From: Sulfurimonas sediminis
GTDB lineage: Bacteria > Campylobacterota > Campylobacteria > Campylobacterales > Sulfurimonadaceae
Length of the DNA stretch: 64,000 nt
Reading direction: 5' to 3'
NCBI RefSeq assembly: GCF_014905115.1
Contig: NZ_CP041235.1
Coordinates: 372,001 to 436,000 of the forward strand
Position 1 is the first letter of the stretch; each line of letters starts with the position of its first letter. Under the pieces are notes generated by a model. That model saw nothing but the letters and a program-made list of their open reading frames with translations, searched no databases and had not been told where the DNA came from. The position numbers and the translations under genes are program-made. Positions 53,001 to 61,741 of this stretch are shown here, one piece after another.

Positions 53001-53624
53001 ATGAGTCTTAAAATAAAACAGGCTACGGCTGAAGATGCTTCTTTTTTAGCACAAATGATTTTACAAAGTTCACGAGCGGGGAAAAAGAAGGGTCTTTTTG
53101 ATGTGCTCTTCGGGACAGATAATGATACAGAAGTTTTGGAAAAACTACAAAAGCTTACACAGACACAAGCGAAAAGCCATTGCCATTACAAAAATTTTTT
53201 GATAGCGCAAATGGACGGAAAGAGTGTGGGAAGCCTATGCAGCTATGAGCCCAGAATTGCAACAAAAGAGGCTTTTGAAGAGGCCCTCAAAGAGATAGGT
53301 TGCGGTGATGAGATTCAAAAACCGTTGGAAGTTGTGTATGAATGCAGTTTTAACACAAGCAAAAGCAGATTGATGTTTGATTTTATGGAAGAGCTTGAGG
53401 GGTTTATTGATGTGGGCGTACTCAAGGCATTAATGCAAAAAAGCCTGCTCACTGCTAGACTCAAGGGCTATAGCATCGTACAGACAGTTATAGAAATCGG
53501 TTCATTGGAAGCAGAACTTTTTTATAAAAGACTCGGTTTTGAAATTGTCGATAAAAAAGAGTGTGATGCTTACAGAGAAATTTTTGGCAGAGCCGGTGTT
53601 ATGCTTCTGGCTATGGAATTTTAA
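53001..53624 (+). CDS. GNAT family acetyltransferase-like protein
   Basis: 207 residues from the ATG at 53001; the frame also opens at a TTG 12 bases earlier. The N-terminal SLKIKQATAEDASFLAQMIL and the C-terminal SIVQTVIEIGSLEAELFYKRLGFEIVDKKEC follow the GNAT pattern, although the acetyl-CoA loop (R/QxxGxG/A) is not obvious. The substrate is unknown. The next gene is the NhaC-type antiporter. Confidence 0.7.
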   Translation: MSLKIKQATAEDASFLAQMILQSSRAGKKKGLFDVLFGTDNDTEVLEKLQKLTQTQAKSHCHYKNFLIAQMDGKSVGSLCSYEPRIATKEAFEEALKEIGCGDEIQKPLEVVYECSFNTSKSRLMFDFMEELEGFIDVGVLKALMQKSLLTARLKGYSIVQTVIEIGSLEAELFYKRLGFEIVDKKECDAYREIFGRAGVMLLAMEF

Positions 53625-53666
53625 AGGCTTCTTATAGAACTCTCTTTTCTTTCGGTTCTCCCTTCT

Positions 53667-55019
53667 TTGTTGGCCATTGTCTTGGCACTATATACCAAAA
53701 ACATTATACTCTCTTTATCTGGCGGTATACTTTTAGGACTTTTCTTTCTGCATGGTTTTTCACTTCTTGCAACGGCTGATGCTACAGTTGCACTCTTTTT
53801 CTCTTTGTTGGGTGAAGGGTGGATACTCAAAACACTGGCTTTTGCGGTACTTGTCGGAAGTGTTATGGAGTTGATGCAAAAAAGCGGAGGCATTAACGGA
53901 TTTGTCTCTTTTATGACCCAAAAAACAAGACTTGTCAGATCCCCACGTTCTGCTTTGCTTGTGAGTTATTTTATCGGGGTCATAATTTTTATAGAATCTT
54001 CTATAACTGCTTTGATAGCCGGAGCTGTTGGCAGACCGCTTTGTGACAAAGAAAAAGTACCGCATGCAAAACTCGCTTTTGTCTGTGACTCCACCTCTGC
54101 GCCTGTCAGTTCTTTAATTGTACTTAACGGCTGGGGTGCACTCCTTTTGGGGTTGATTGCAACCCAGGTACAGACAGGCACCATCTCAGGGGACAATGTT
54201 GATATACTGCTGCACAGTGTTGCCTATAATTTTTATGCCATGAGTGCCTTAGTCGTCACTTTTTTGGCAGTATGGTTTAACATAGACATCGGGGCGATGA
54301 AAAAGGCAAAACCTTCTTTAGACAAACCTGCTTTACATGTAAACGCTCAAGCCAATATGAGCTATATGATCCTGCCGATATTTTTGATGATTGCATTTGT
54401 ATTTCTGTTTTTGGCAATGACAGGTAATGGTGATATGTTTAAGGGGAGTGGTTCAAGTGCTATTTTTTATACGATGCTGGCAACACTCTTTGTAATGTTT
54501 GTCTACTACATCGGTACGAAAAACATGTCGGTTACAACCTATACAAAGAGTGCTGTCAACGGTGCCAAAAAGCTTTTCCCAATTGCTGTGATACTGCTTT
54601 TTGCTTTTGCCATAGGAAAGGTGACGGTTGACTTGAAAACAGGAGAATATCTGGCTTCACTTGCCAATGAGTCTTTGAGTCTGTTTCTTTTAAGCGGAGT
54701 AATATTTTTGCTCAGCAGCATCATCTCTTTTTCCACAGGTACATCCTGGGGAACTTTCAGTATTATGATACCTATTGCCGTACCGATGGCTGTGGGGATG
54801 GATGCTGATGTGGCTTTGGCAATAGGAGCGGTTATCAGCGGCGGCGTTTTTGGGGACCACTGTTCCCCCATTTCAGATACGACGATTATCTCCTCTTTGG
54901 CAAGTGATTGTGAGGTAATCGAACATGTAAAGACACAACTCCCTTATGCACTTATAAGTGGTCTTGTTGCCTTTGCTCTGTTTATACTGTTTGGATTTAT
55001 GACTCCAGGTAGTAGTTGA
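53667..55019 (+). CDS. NhaC-type Na+/H+ antiporter family protein
   Basis: 450 residues from the TTG at 53667, with about eleven hydrophobic segments. VMELMQKSGGINGFVSFM, SYFIGVIIFIESSITALIAG, STGTSWGTFSIMIPIAVPMA and GGVFGDHCSPISDTTIISSL are typical of the NhaC/putative Na+/H+ antiporter group. The choice of start is open: 11 codons upstream, after AAAGG with a 6-base gap, an ATA codon begins ELSFLSVLPSLLAIVLALYT, a more family-like N-terminus. The 3' end overlaps the convergent exonuclease by 23 bases. Confidence 0.82.
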   Translation: MLAIVLALYTKNIILSLSGGILLGLFFLHGFSLLATADATVALFFSLLGEGWILKTLAFAVLVGSVMELMQKSGGINGFVSFMTQKTRLVRSPRSALLVSYFIGVIIFIESSITALIAGAVGRPLCDKEKVPHAKLAFVCDSTSAPVSSLIVLNGWGALLLGLIATQVQTGTISGDNVDILLHSVAYNFYAMSALVVTFLAVWFNIDIGAMKKAKPSLDKPALHVNAQANMSYMILPIFLMIAFVFLFLAMTGNGDMFKGSGSSAIFYTMLATLFVMFVYYIGTKNMSVTTYTKSAVNGAKKLFPIAVILLFAFAIGKVTVDLKTGEYLASLANESLSLFLLSGVIFLLSSIISFSTGTSWGTFSIMIPIAVPMAVGMDADVALAIGAVISGGVFGDHCSPISDTTIISSLASDCEVIEHVKTQLPYALISGLVAFALFILFGFMTPGSS

Positions 55020-55740
55020 TGGAGTAGCGCAGATCTTCATCAATGTTTTCCATGTTTTTCAACATCCATCGCAGATATCCTGCATCTTCAGTGGCAACTT
55101 CTTCAAGAGTTTTGCCTTTGTGTTTTCCAAATCTGAATGTCTGTACCAAAATAGGAGTGTTGGTTAAATCGACCATCTTCTCAACCGGATTTTCATTTGG
55201 AAACTGCTCTTGGACTATATCTTTGAGTTTGGAGAGAAAGAGTTTTAAGACAAGAACATCACCAATGGCATCATGGGCCTTGACAACAATACCAAGTGCC
55301 TCGGCCTCTTTTGCCTCATCTTTGTAGAGTGCCATTTTATAGCGAAAATACTGTAGTCTGTGTGCTTCTTCATCCGGCATGACATGTTTGGCAACTCTGA
55401 GTGTGTCAATGACCTGCATTTGTGTTGTAAATCCCTCTTTTTCGAGCATTGTTATATCAAAAGGGGCGTTGTGAATGATGAGATAATTCTCTGCAGTATT
55501 TAACTCCAGCAGTCTTTTGTATGCCTGTGTTTCTGCACAAGGCGGCTTGCCTTCAATCAAATCAGGCGTAATCCCGTGTACTTCCATCGCACCATATTTG
55601 ATTGCTACATCCGCAGAACAAAATTCATTATGCACTTCTATCTCTTTTGTGCCTAAAACCATATAACCGAGTTGAATTATTCTGTCTTCTTCATTTGTGC
55701 CTGTTGTTTCTGTATCTAAAATTACATATTTTTTTGCCAT
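54997..55740 (-). CDS. DnaQ-like 3'-5' exonuclease with DUF3820 tail
   Basis: 247 residues. The DEDDh exonuclease begins KYVILDTETTGTNEEDRIIQ (D9, E11); the second motif is IIHNAPFDITMLE and the third has HDAIGDVLVL. The C-terminal FRFGKHKGKTLEEVATEDAG then YLRWML is the DUF3820 motif seen in ExoX-like proteins. It probably degrades DNA or RNA 3' ends in repair; the DNA polymerase III epsilon role is less likely without a polymerase-binding tail. Confidence 0.85.
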   Translation of the reverse strand: MAKKYVILDTETTGTNEEDRIIQLGYMVLGTKEIEVHNEFCSADVAIKYGAMEVHGITPDLIEGKPPCAETQAYKRLLELNTAENYLIIHNAPFDITMLEKEGFTTQMQVIDTLRVAKHVMPDEEAHRLQYFRYKMALYKDEAKEAEALGIVVKAHDAIGDVLVLKLFLSKLKDIVQEQFPNENPVEKMVDLTNTPILVQTFRFGKHKGKTLEEVATEDAGYLRWMLKNMENIDEDLRYSINYYLES

Positions 55741-55804
55741 GACGTTTTCACTTCTTAGTTTTTAAATATTATATGCTACACTTCTAAAAAAGTAGGTTAA
55801 AGCT

Positions 55805-56932
55805 TTGATTGACTCTCCTTTGGTATATCTTTTTACACTTGCCTTGCTTGTAGCGGCACTCAGTTTTACACAAATCAAAACAAAACACAAATTTTTCGAG
55901 TATATTCCTGTTGTTGTGCTGATATATGCTTTTTCTATGCTGCTTGCCTCTTTGGGAGTGTTTGCTCAAAATCAGGAGATGACAAACATCTACAGACTGA
56001 CAAAAACAAATCTGCTCCCTGCAATGCTTTTTCTAATGCTTTTAGAAGTGGATTTTAAGCATTTTTTCAAGCTTGGAAAATCACTTTTGATTGCCTATGC
56101 TTTAGCTGTTTTTTCCATTGCTTTTGCCTTTATAGCCGTTGCATATTTGTTTGGGTTTGACAAAGAAACAGCAGCGGCATTTGGCGCACTTGCGGGTAGT
56201 TGGATGGGAGGCACGGCAAATATGATAGCCGTCGGAAGTGCTTTACATGTAAGTGAAGATGCCTTTGCCTATGCACTGGTTGTGGACAGTGTCAATTATA
56301 CTTTATGGGTAATGCTCTTACTTTTTTTGGTCCCTTTTGCAAAAATATTCAACAGATTCACAAAAAGTGAAGAAAAACTTGCCTATCTGGATAAAATCGG
56401 CTGTGCCTGTTCTATGGGTGCAAAAAGATACTGGCTCCTAATACTCCTGGCACTCGGAGCATCTCTGCTTTCTCAGATAATAGCCGAAAAATTCGTGATA
56501 CTCAACACTACGACAAGCATTGTCCTTTTTTCCACACTCTTGGGAGTGCTCGGCTCTTTTACAAAACTGCGTTTTATAAACGGTTCAAACGAAGTGGCAA
56601 CAACCATGCTCTATATTTTAATAGCACTGATAGGTTCGCGCGCTGTCATAGAAAACTTCAGCGGTCTTGGCATGTATGTTTTGGCGGGTTTTACTGTTTT
56701 GCTTGTGCATGCCTTTATAATGGTTGTGGGAGCAAAGATATTCAAGCTTGATTTATTCAGCATTTCGGTTGCTTCATTGGCAAATATAGGCGGGGTGGCT
56801 TCGGCGCCAATTCTTGCGGCAACTTACAACAAAGCACTTGTAAGTATAGGTGTGCTGATGGCAATTATGGGGTATTTGATAGGAACTTTTGGCGGGCTTT
56901 TGGTTGGGTACATACTTATTTTATTTATCTAA
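55805..56932 (+). CDS. DUF819 family membrane protein
   Basis: 375 residues with about eleven hydrophobic segments, from TTG. AAAFGALAGSWMGGTANMIA, VVDSVNYTLWVMLLLFLVPF and SVASLANIGGVASAPILAAT are the conserved DUF819 regions. The family resembles sodium-dependent carboxylate or amino-acid permeases by fold; no substrate is known. TTACATGTAA occurs inside at 56243-56252 and is read as L-H-V. Confidence 0.8.
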   Translation: MIDSPLVYLFTLALLVAALSFTQIKTKHKFFEYIPVVVLIYAFSMLLASLGVFAQNQEMTNIYRLTKTNLLPAMLFLMLLEVDFKHFFKLGKSLLIAYALAVFSIAFAFIAVAYLFGFDKETAAAFGALAGSWMGGTANMIAVGSALHVSEDAFAYALVVDSVNYTLWVMLLLFLVPFAKIFNRFTKSEEKLAYLDKIGCACSMGAKRYWLLILLALGASLLSQIIAEKFVILNTTTSIVLFSTLLGVLGSFTKLRFINGSNEVATTMLYILIALIGSRAVIENFSGLGMYVLAGFTVLLVHAFIMVVGAKIFKLDLFSISVASLANIGGVASAPILAATYNKALVSIGVLMAIMGYLIGTFGGLLVGYILILFI

Positions 56933-57007
56933 TTAAAATTAGTAATAAGGCTACAGACAAATTATGTTACTATCATCAAAATTTTATAATGATATGAAGG
57001 ATAAAAA

Positions 57008-57457
57008 ATGACAGAGGGAAAAGTATTATCGTTGTTTGTGACGATGCCTGATATGATGCGTGCGGGGCATCGTATGAAATGTGAAGACTTTGATTGCGAT
57101 GAGAACGGAATTGTGGGGAGTAGAGACTATGACAACGGTGAAATAAAGCCAATGGTTTTGGTTTCAAAAAAAAGTTATGACATTATTGAAGATGCAGAGC
57201 TTGTTTTTGAAAGAGGACTTTTAATGGAAGATATTTACGTGGATGTTGATCTGTATCATCTCAACAAAGGTTCGATAATAGAAATCGGTGAGATGCTTTT
57301 TGAAGTCAACGGACCGTGTGAAGATTACCGGTATTTATACGCATTTGCCCCTGAACTTCCGGCTTTGATAAAAGGAAAGCGCGGTCTTTTTGTAACACCT
57401 CTGGAATACGGTGGTATTGCGGTCGGAAATGAAGTAAAAGTTGTAAAAGAAGTTTAA
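57008..57457 (+). CDS. MOSC-domain-like protein
   Basis: 149 residues. GIVGSRDYDNGEIKPMVLVS, ELVFERGLLMEDIYVDVDLY and EIGEMLFEVNGPCEDYRYLY follow the MOSC domain pattern, with the conserved Cys in GPC (the residue thought to carry sulfur in MOSC proteins). These proteins act as sulfur carriers for molybdenum or detoxification enzymes. The next gene starts 1 base after its stop. Confidence 0.72.
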   Translation: MTEGKVLSLFVTMPDMMRAGHRMKCEDFDCDENGIVGSRDYDNGEIKPMVLVSKKSYDIIEDAELVFERGLLMEDIYVDVDLYHLNKGSIIEIGEMLFEVNGPCEDYRYLYAFAPELPALIKGKRGLFVTPLEYGGIAVGNEVKVVKEV

Positions 57458-57458
57458 C

Positions 57459-57926
57459 TTGAAAAAAATAGGCATTGGCATTGAATACAGTAATATCTGT
57501 AAGGATTATAATACATTTTACTTGGACAGAGACAATTTAGATCCAGAAACTTCTCAATGTATGAAAAAAGTTATGGCATGGAGTCAAGAGTTTTTGTCCG
57601 AATTATTGGATACTTTTGAGTATAAAATATTTCATTTGAATTCATCTGCTCCCGTAAAGGTCTCAGATATCGCTTCTAAAAGATTTCTTTTTTATTCACT
57701 GGAAAAGGGAATAACACTGCAAAGCTATGTGCTTGCAAAAGAGTTCACGCAATATGAGGGCTTAGCAGCCTGGGAAGTGCAAAACAGCAGTAATATTCTT
57801 GTTCAAAACGATGAAGACGGTGGGTCACTCTATTTTTATGTGAATGAAAATTCTCAAGAGTATAAATGGATTACTGCGAGATTAAAAGATTTTTCACTGG
57901 ATGAAGTTCCTTTTAGCATAAAATAA
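57459..57926 (+). CDS. unknown protein following the MOSC gene
   Basis: 155 residues from a TTG placed 1 base after the MOSC stop, with GAAG before it. No signal peptide or membrane helix is present, and the composition is ordinary (KIGIGIEYSNICKDYNTFYL, GLAAWEVQNSSNILVQNDED). I do not recognise the family. The tight spacing suggests joint translation with the MOSC gene. Confidence 0.6.
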   Translation: MKKIGIGIEYSNICKDYNTFYLDRDNLDPETSQCMKKVMAWSQEFLSELLDTFEYKIFHLNSSAPVKVSDIASKRFLFYSLEKGITLQSYVLAKEFTQYEGLAAWEVQNSSNILVQNDEDGGSLYFYVNENSQEYKWITARLKDFSLDEVPFSIK

Positions 57927-57940
57927 GAGCAGAGAGGGCA

Positions 57941-58243
57941 TCAGCCCATCTCTACAGAATCTATCTCACCTTTAAACTCTTCAATGGAAAATGTGATTCT
58001 GTTGGCAATCTCTTCAGGTGTTTCTCTGAGCAGTGTTTTGTCTAAATGAATCTTGCGTGTATGCTTGTTGTAATCCCCCAAAACATAGGTAACTAAAACA
58101 AAAGGGGTTTCAGATACATCACACTCTTTTACTGTTGTTTCAACTCCAGGGATACAGTAGTCAATATCAATATCTGGGTCTATCGCTGCTTTGTCTACTA
58201 GTGCAACAACTTTTTTTAATTTTTCTATAATTTCATTATCCAT
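57941..58243 (-). CDS. small unknown cytoplasmic protein
   Basis: 100 residues, acidic: ALVDKAAIDPDIDIDYCIPG and RITFSIEEFKGEIDSVE. AGGAGG lies just upstream of the ATG, so it is very likely translated. No family is recognised. It converges on the previous gene with a 14-base gap. Confidence 0.65.
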   Translation of the reverse strand: MDNEIIEKLKKVVALVDKAAIDPDIDIDYCIPGVETTVKECDVSETPFVLVTYVLGDYNKHTRKIHLDKTLLRETPEEIANRITFSIEEFKGEIDSVEMG

Positions 58244-58320
58244 AACAAATCCTCCTAAAATAATATAGCTTATATTGTAAGCCTATGTAATTATTATAAC
58301 TAATTTAAAAATATTTCTGT

Positions 58321-58376
58321 AAAAAAGAGGAGTCTTTTTGAAAAGAATATGACAAGTGAGTAAAAAGTTCTCCTCT
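58321..58376 (-). terminator. possible terminator after the Asn-run protein gene
   Basis: On the minus strand, AGAGGAG (58370-58376) pairs with CTCCTCT (58326-58332) and is followed by a T run (58321-58326). A small inner hairpin (CTTTT/AAAAG, 58334-58345) lies in the large loop. The long loop lowers confidence. Confidence 0.4.
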
Positions 58377-58393
58377 TCTTTTATTAGATTTAT

Positions 58394-58981
58394 TTATTCT
58401 ATACCATGGAATTGTTTATATATTCTTTGTACATAATTTGGTTTTAATCCCATGATTTTTATTTCAGCTATTTCTTCTTTAATATGCTCTTTTTTTATTG
58501 CGATAAGTGTTTCCCATCGTGTTATAAGTATATCTTTTATTTTAGTTTCAAAATCACCTTCATCGTCTGGGTATGCTTGAGCAAGCGTATTGATTAGATC
58601 GCTTAACTCTGTTAATTGAATAATTTTAAGTTGTTCCTGAGCATCTGGTTTTTGCTCTTGAACATAATTCTTCCATGTAAGTTCTAACAAGTTTTTGATT
58701 TCTTGTACATAGTCTCTCTCATCGCTGGAAAAATTTTCAACAAGTAATTTAGGAATGTCTGCAAAACTGTTTGTTTTTACAATCTCTAACTCTGCTTCGA
58801 AGCCTTTAAGATCTTCTTCATATTCTGCTGCATCTTCATAGAGTTTGGCAATTTCAGCATTTTTATTGTTGTTATTATTTTTCTTTTTTGGAGTTGGGTT
58901 TTCTTCTTCTGTAGCTGCACAAGCTTCTTTAAGCTCTTGCATTTGCAGTTCCATATATCGCTTAGTTTCTTCAGTAGCCAT
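58394..58981 (-). CDS. unknown helical protein with an Asn run
   Basis: 195 residues, no signal peptide. Near residue 35 it has KKKNNNNNKN, a low-complexity spacer coded by AAT/AAC triplets. Around it the protein is helical and charged (DAAEYEEDLKGFEAELEIVK, IKKEHIKEEIAEIKIMGLKP). I do not recognise it. The triplet run could change length by slippage. It is flanked by other unknown genes, as in an accessory patch. Confidence 0.65.
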   Translation of the reverse strand: MATEETKRYMELQMQELKEACAATEEENPTPKKKNNNNNKNAEIAKLYEDAAEYEEDLKGFEAELEIVKTNSFADIPKLLVENFSSDERDYVQEIKNLLELTWKNYVQEQKPDAQEQLKIIQLTELSDLINTLAQAYPDDEGDFETKIKDILITRWETLIAIKKEHIKEEIAEIKIMGLKPNYVQRIYKQFHGIE

Positions 58982-59161
58982 ATTTATACCTCATAATCTT
59001 TTTTTGTATTTTAGGTTAAATTGCACTAATTTGAAGTTAAATAACAAAATATCTTTGTTTCTTAGGCTTATATAAAGGTTTGACAAGTGATTTAATTGTT
59101 AGGATAGTTTTTTTTTAAATTTAGGGTGATAAAATACAAAGAAAAATAAAAGGATATAAAA

Positions 59162-59437
59162 ATGTCACATACTTTAATACACAATGCAGATGAGTGCAAA
59201 TACGAATATCATATCGACGGTCATGTAGCCTATATCACTTATGATGATCAAGATGGAAATATGCATCTGACACACACAATTGTACCAGATGCATTGGCAG
59301 GTAAAGGGCTTGCAAAAACTTTACTTGAAGATGTACTCAAAGAGATAGAAAAGGCGGACAAAAAAGCTGTAGCAAAGTGCTCTTATATTGTAAAATACCA
59401 GGAGAAAAATCCTGATAAAAGTCATCTGTTTATATAG
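59162..59437 (+). CDS. small GNAT-type N-acetyltransferase (YidJ/NATD1-like)
   Basis: 91 residues. HIDGHVAYITYDDQDGNMHL, then HTIVPDALAGKGLAKTLLED and a final KCSYIVKYQEKNPDK, is the compact GNAT family of YidJ/NATD1: the GKGLAK loop binds acetyl-CoA and the CSY motif is conserved. The substrate is unknown. AAGGATATAAAA precedes the ATG. It overlaps the LRR gene by 8 bases, convergently. Confidence 0.85.
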   Translation: MSHTLIHNADECKYEYHIDGHVAYITYDDQDGNMHLTHTIVPDALAGKGLAKTLLEDVLKEIEKADKKAVAKCSYIVKYQEKNPDKSHLFI

Positions 59438-60074
59438 AGACTGAACAATTATTTTGTATTAGACTCTCTAGCCATTTTGCATGATCTTGTGTTAATGTAA
59501 GTCTGTTATAGGTAAAGTCTAACTCCTTTAGGTTTATTAGATTTGTAATTTCTAAAGGGAGTGTAGAGAGTCTGTTTTTCCAAAAAGTAAATTTTCTTAA
59601 ATTTTTTAATTGTCCGATTTCAGCAGGAAGAGATGCAAGTTGATTCCCTCCCAATTCCAATGATTGTAAATTTTTCAGTGAAGCTATCTCTTTGGGTATC
59701 TCTGTAAGTTGGTTTTCCTGAAGAAGCAGCAGCTTGAGATTTTGTAAAGATCCTATCTCTTTTGGTAGCTCTTTTAGTCTGTTCCCCGCAAGATAAAGCT
59801 CTTGTAAATTACTCAAACCAGCTATCTCTTTTGGTAACTCAGTAATCTGATTGCCAAGAAGATAGAGCTTTTTCAACTGTGTAAGCGTACCTATTTCCGG
59901 AGGTAAATCAGAAACCTGGCTGCCAAGAAGATTGAGTTCTTCTAATGCAAGTAAAGTCTCTTTATCCCGAGGAATTCCTCTGTAGTATCCGCCTTTGAGA
60001 TAAGAATCATGCTCTATCCACTCCAAATCCGATATATTGTTTTTGTCGGCCCAGAGCCAAAGTTTATGAATCAT
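59430..60074 (-). CDS. leucine-rich-repeat protein
   Basis: 214 residues. A short N-terminal domain (IHKLWLWADKNNISDLEWIE) is followed by about six 23-residue LRRs of the type LPKEIAGLSNLQELYLAGNR-LKE, with the LxxLxLxxNxLxxLP pattern of the ROCO/SDS22 class. No signal peptide or membrane segment is visible, so it is cytoplasmic or exported by another route. LRRs bind proteins; the partner is unknown. Its stop overlaps the GNAT gene stop, and trigger factor lies 3 bases upstream. Confidence 0.88.
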   Translation of the reverse strand: MIHKLWLWADKNNISDLEWIEHDSYLKGGYYRGIPRDKETLLALEELNLLGSQVSDLPPEIGTLTQLKKLYLLGNQITELPKEIAGLSNLQELYLAGNRLKELPKEIGSLQNLKLLLLQENQLTEIPKEIASLKNLQSLELGGNQLASLPAEIGQLKNLRKFTFWKNRLSTLPLEITNLINLKELDFTYNRLTLTQDHAKWLESLIQNNCSVSI

Positions 60075-60077
60075 TGT

Positions 60078-61337
60078 TTATTGTTTGTGAAACCCTAAGA
60101 GTTTTCCAAAGAGTTTGTCTTCGGTCAGTCCCATCTTCGCAGATGTCATCAGATTGTTTTCTTCATAGTATTTTACAAGTTCCTGGGCATCCTGACCTGT
60201 CATCATCGCCTGATAACCAAGGGCTGCATGAACTTCCTGAAGATGCACTTCTATACCTTCTTTTTTTGCCAACGCTTCGACAATCAGTGCGGTTTTTACA
60301 ACATCTTGAGCCTCTTTGCGTACGGATTCTCTCAGTTGGAGAAATTTTTCCTTATCTTCGAGAAACTGTTTGTGTTCTTCTTCTGTATAGTTTTTTGTTT
60401 TTTCACGTACTTTTGCATCTATCTCCTGCTCAACAATGTTTGCAGGCAGTGTAAAATTAAATTTTTCAAGCAGGGTATTGACAATTTTTGGCTTTAACTC
60501 TTCCATATAGAGTCGTGAAAGTTCTTCGGAGATAATTTGGTCCGCAAATTTTTCTTTAAGTGTCTCAAGAGTTGCCAAAGGGTCACTAAGAATTTTTTGA
60601 GCAAAAGCATCATCAGGTGTCTGGGCTTTTTGTTCCTGGATTTCATGAAGTTTTACATCAAAGTTGGTTTCTTTGCCGGCTAAGTCAGCTGCCTGATAAT
60701 CCTCAGGGAAAGTGACGGTTATACTTCTCTCTTCGCCGTATTCCATTCCAATAAGCTGTTCTTCAAAGCCTGGAATAAATGAGTTGGAACCGATTTTCAG
60801 ATTGAATTTTTCGGCACTGCCGCCTTCAAAAGGTTTACCGTCAATGAAACCTTTAAAGTCTATTGCAGCCACATCACCTTTTTGCAGGGATCTTGGTTTT
60901 TCAATAGGTGTAAATGGCGCTTGTTGTTGGGCAAATTCTGTCAGTTTGGCTTCTACAGCCTCAGGGTCTGCTTTTGGTTTTGTAAAATCGGGCACGATTT
61001 CGCTGTAATCGAGTGCATCAACATCAACTACAGGACTGACTGAAAGTGCTACTTCAAAGTATACATTCTCTCCCTGCTGTTCATATTTTTTAAGAAGAGG
61101 CTGTCCCAATATAGTTTTAATATCTATGTTTGCTTCTTTGATTCCTGCATTAATGAACTCTTTAAAGACTTCGCCAGCGGCTTCTTGCTCAATATTTTCA
61201 CTTTTTTGTGCATCAGCATTTGTATCTTTGGAGAGTTTTTCTTTAAATTCTGCCACTTTGGTTTCTATTGTACGATTCTCAACTGTACCACTTAAAATAA
61301 AGTTAATATCGTCGATTTTTTTTACTGAGACTTCCAC
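60078..61337 (-). CDS. tig: trigger factor, ribosome-associated chaperone
   Basis: 419 residues. The N-terminal ribosome-binding domain begins EVSVKKIDDINFILSGTVEN; the PPIase (FKBP) domain has GDVAAIDFKGFIDGKPFEGG and FIPGFEEQLIGMEYGEERSI; the C-terminal domain is helical. The canonical GFRxGKxP signature of domain one is not obvious in this copy; the region reads EAAGEVFKEFINAGIKE instead, as in other Campylobacterota-like diverged versions. It folds nascent chains at the ribosome exit. Confidence 0.9.
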   Translation of the reverse strand: MEVSVKKIDDINFILSGTVENRTIETKVAEFKEKLSKDTNADAQKSENIEQEAAGEVFKEFINAGIKEANIDIKTILGQPLLKKYEQQGENVYFEVALSVSPVVDVDALDYSEIVPDFTKPKADPEAVEAKLTEFAQQQAPFTPIEKPRSLQKGDVAAIDFKGFIDGKPFEGGSAEKFNLKIGSNSFIPGFEEQLIGMEYGEERSITVTFPEDYQAADLAGKETNFDVKLHEIQEQKAQTPDDAFAQKILSDPLATLETLKEKFADQIISEELSRLYMEELKPKIVNTLLEKFNFTLPANIVEQEIDAKVREKTKNYTEEEHKQFLEDKEKFLQLRESVRKEAQDVVKTALIVEALAKKEGIEVHLQEVHAALGYQAMMTGQDAQELVKYYEENNLMTSAKMGLTEDKLFGKLLGFHKQ

Positions 61338-61453
61338 TCTGATCCTTTTGGTTTTAATAGTATTATTTTAACATTATTGTCTAAAAGTAACTTTTTGTAC
61401 GAAGTTGGATAAATAATAAAAGATTGTTTAAATCTTATGGGGATTGACATAAT

Positions 61454-61495
61454 AAAAAGAGGAGGCAAGCCACCCATAAAGGATGACTTACGGGT
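61454..61495 (-). terminator. possible terminator after the oxidoreductase operon
   Basis: On the minus strand ACCCGTAA (61488-61495) pairs with TTATGGGT (61472-61479), allowing one G-U pair, with TTTTT at 61454-61458. About 13 bases separate stem and T run, so it is not textbook. Confidence 0.35.
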
Positions 61496-61502
61496 ACAGT
61501 AA

Positions 61503-61730
61503 TTATACTGCTTCGACGTTAGGCATTTCCATTGTGATACAATCACGATTGAGCATATCAGTACATACGTATACACATAATGCACACCCTTTACATCTGT
61601 CTACATCAACCCAAGATGTATTTCCGCTTTTATCAAACATGAGTGTATTTGCTTCGGGACAATACAAAGTACAAGTATTGCACTTGTACTCAGCACACAT
61701 GTCAGAATTCACTTTTGCTACATAATACAT
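61503..61730 (-). CDS. small ferredoxin-like subunit of 2-oxoacid:ferredoxin oxidoreductase
   Basis: 75 residues. Two cysteine groups are visible: MCAEYKCNTCTLYCPEANTL and CKGCALCVYVCTDMLNRDC, enough for two [4Fe-4S] clusters with an unusual first spacing. It resembles the ForE/PorE subunit of the Hydrogenobacter DABGE-type enzymes rather than the delta (ferredoxin) subunit of four-subunit PORs. It follows gamma by 11 bases and ends the operon. Confidence 0.8.
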   Translation of the reverse strand: MYYVAKVNSDMCAEYKCNTCTLYCPEANTLMFDKSGNTSWVDVDRCKGCALCVYVCTDMLNRDCITMEMPNVEAV

Positions 61731-61741
61731 TTATTATCCTT

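Noticed and set aside
57459-59162. Patch of unknown genes considered as a toxin-antitoxin or phage remnant
   Set aside because: No paired toxin/antitoxin folds, no integrase, no att-like repeats; the spacing and strands do not form a small two-gene unit.
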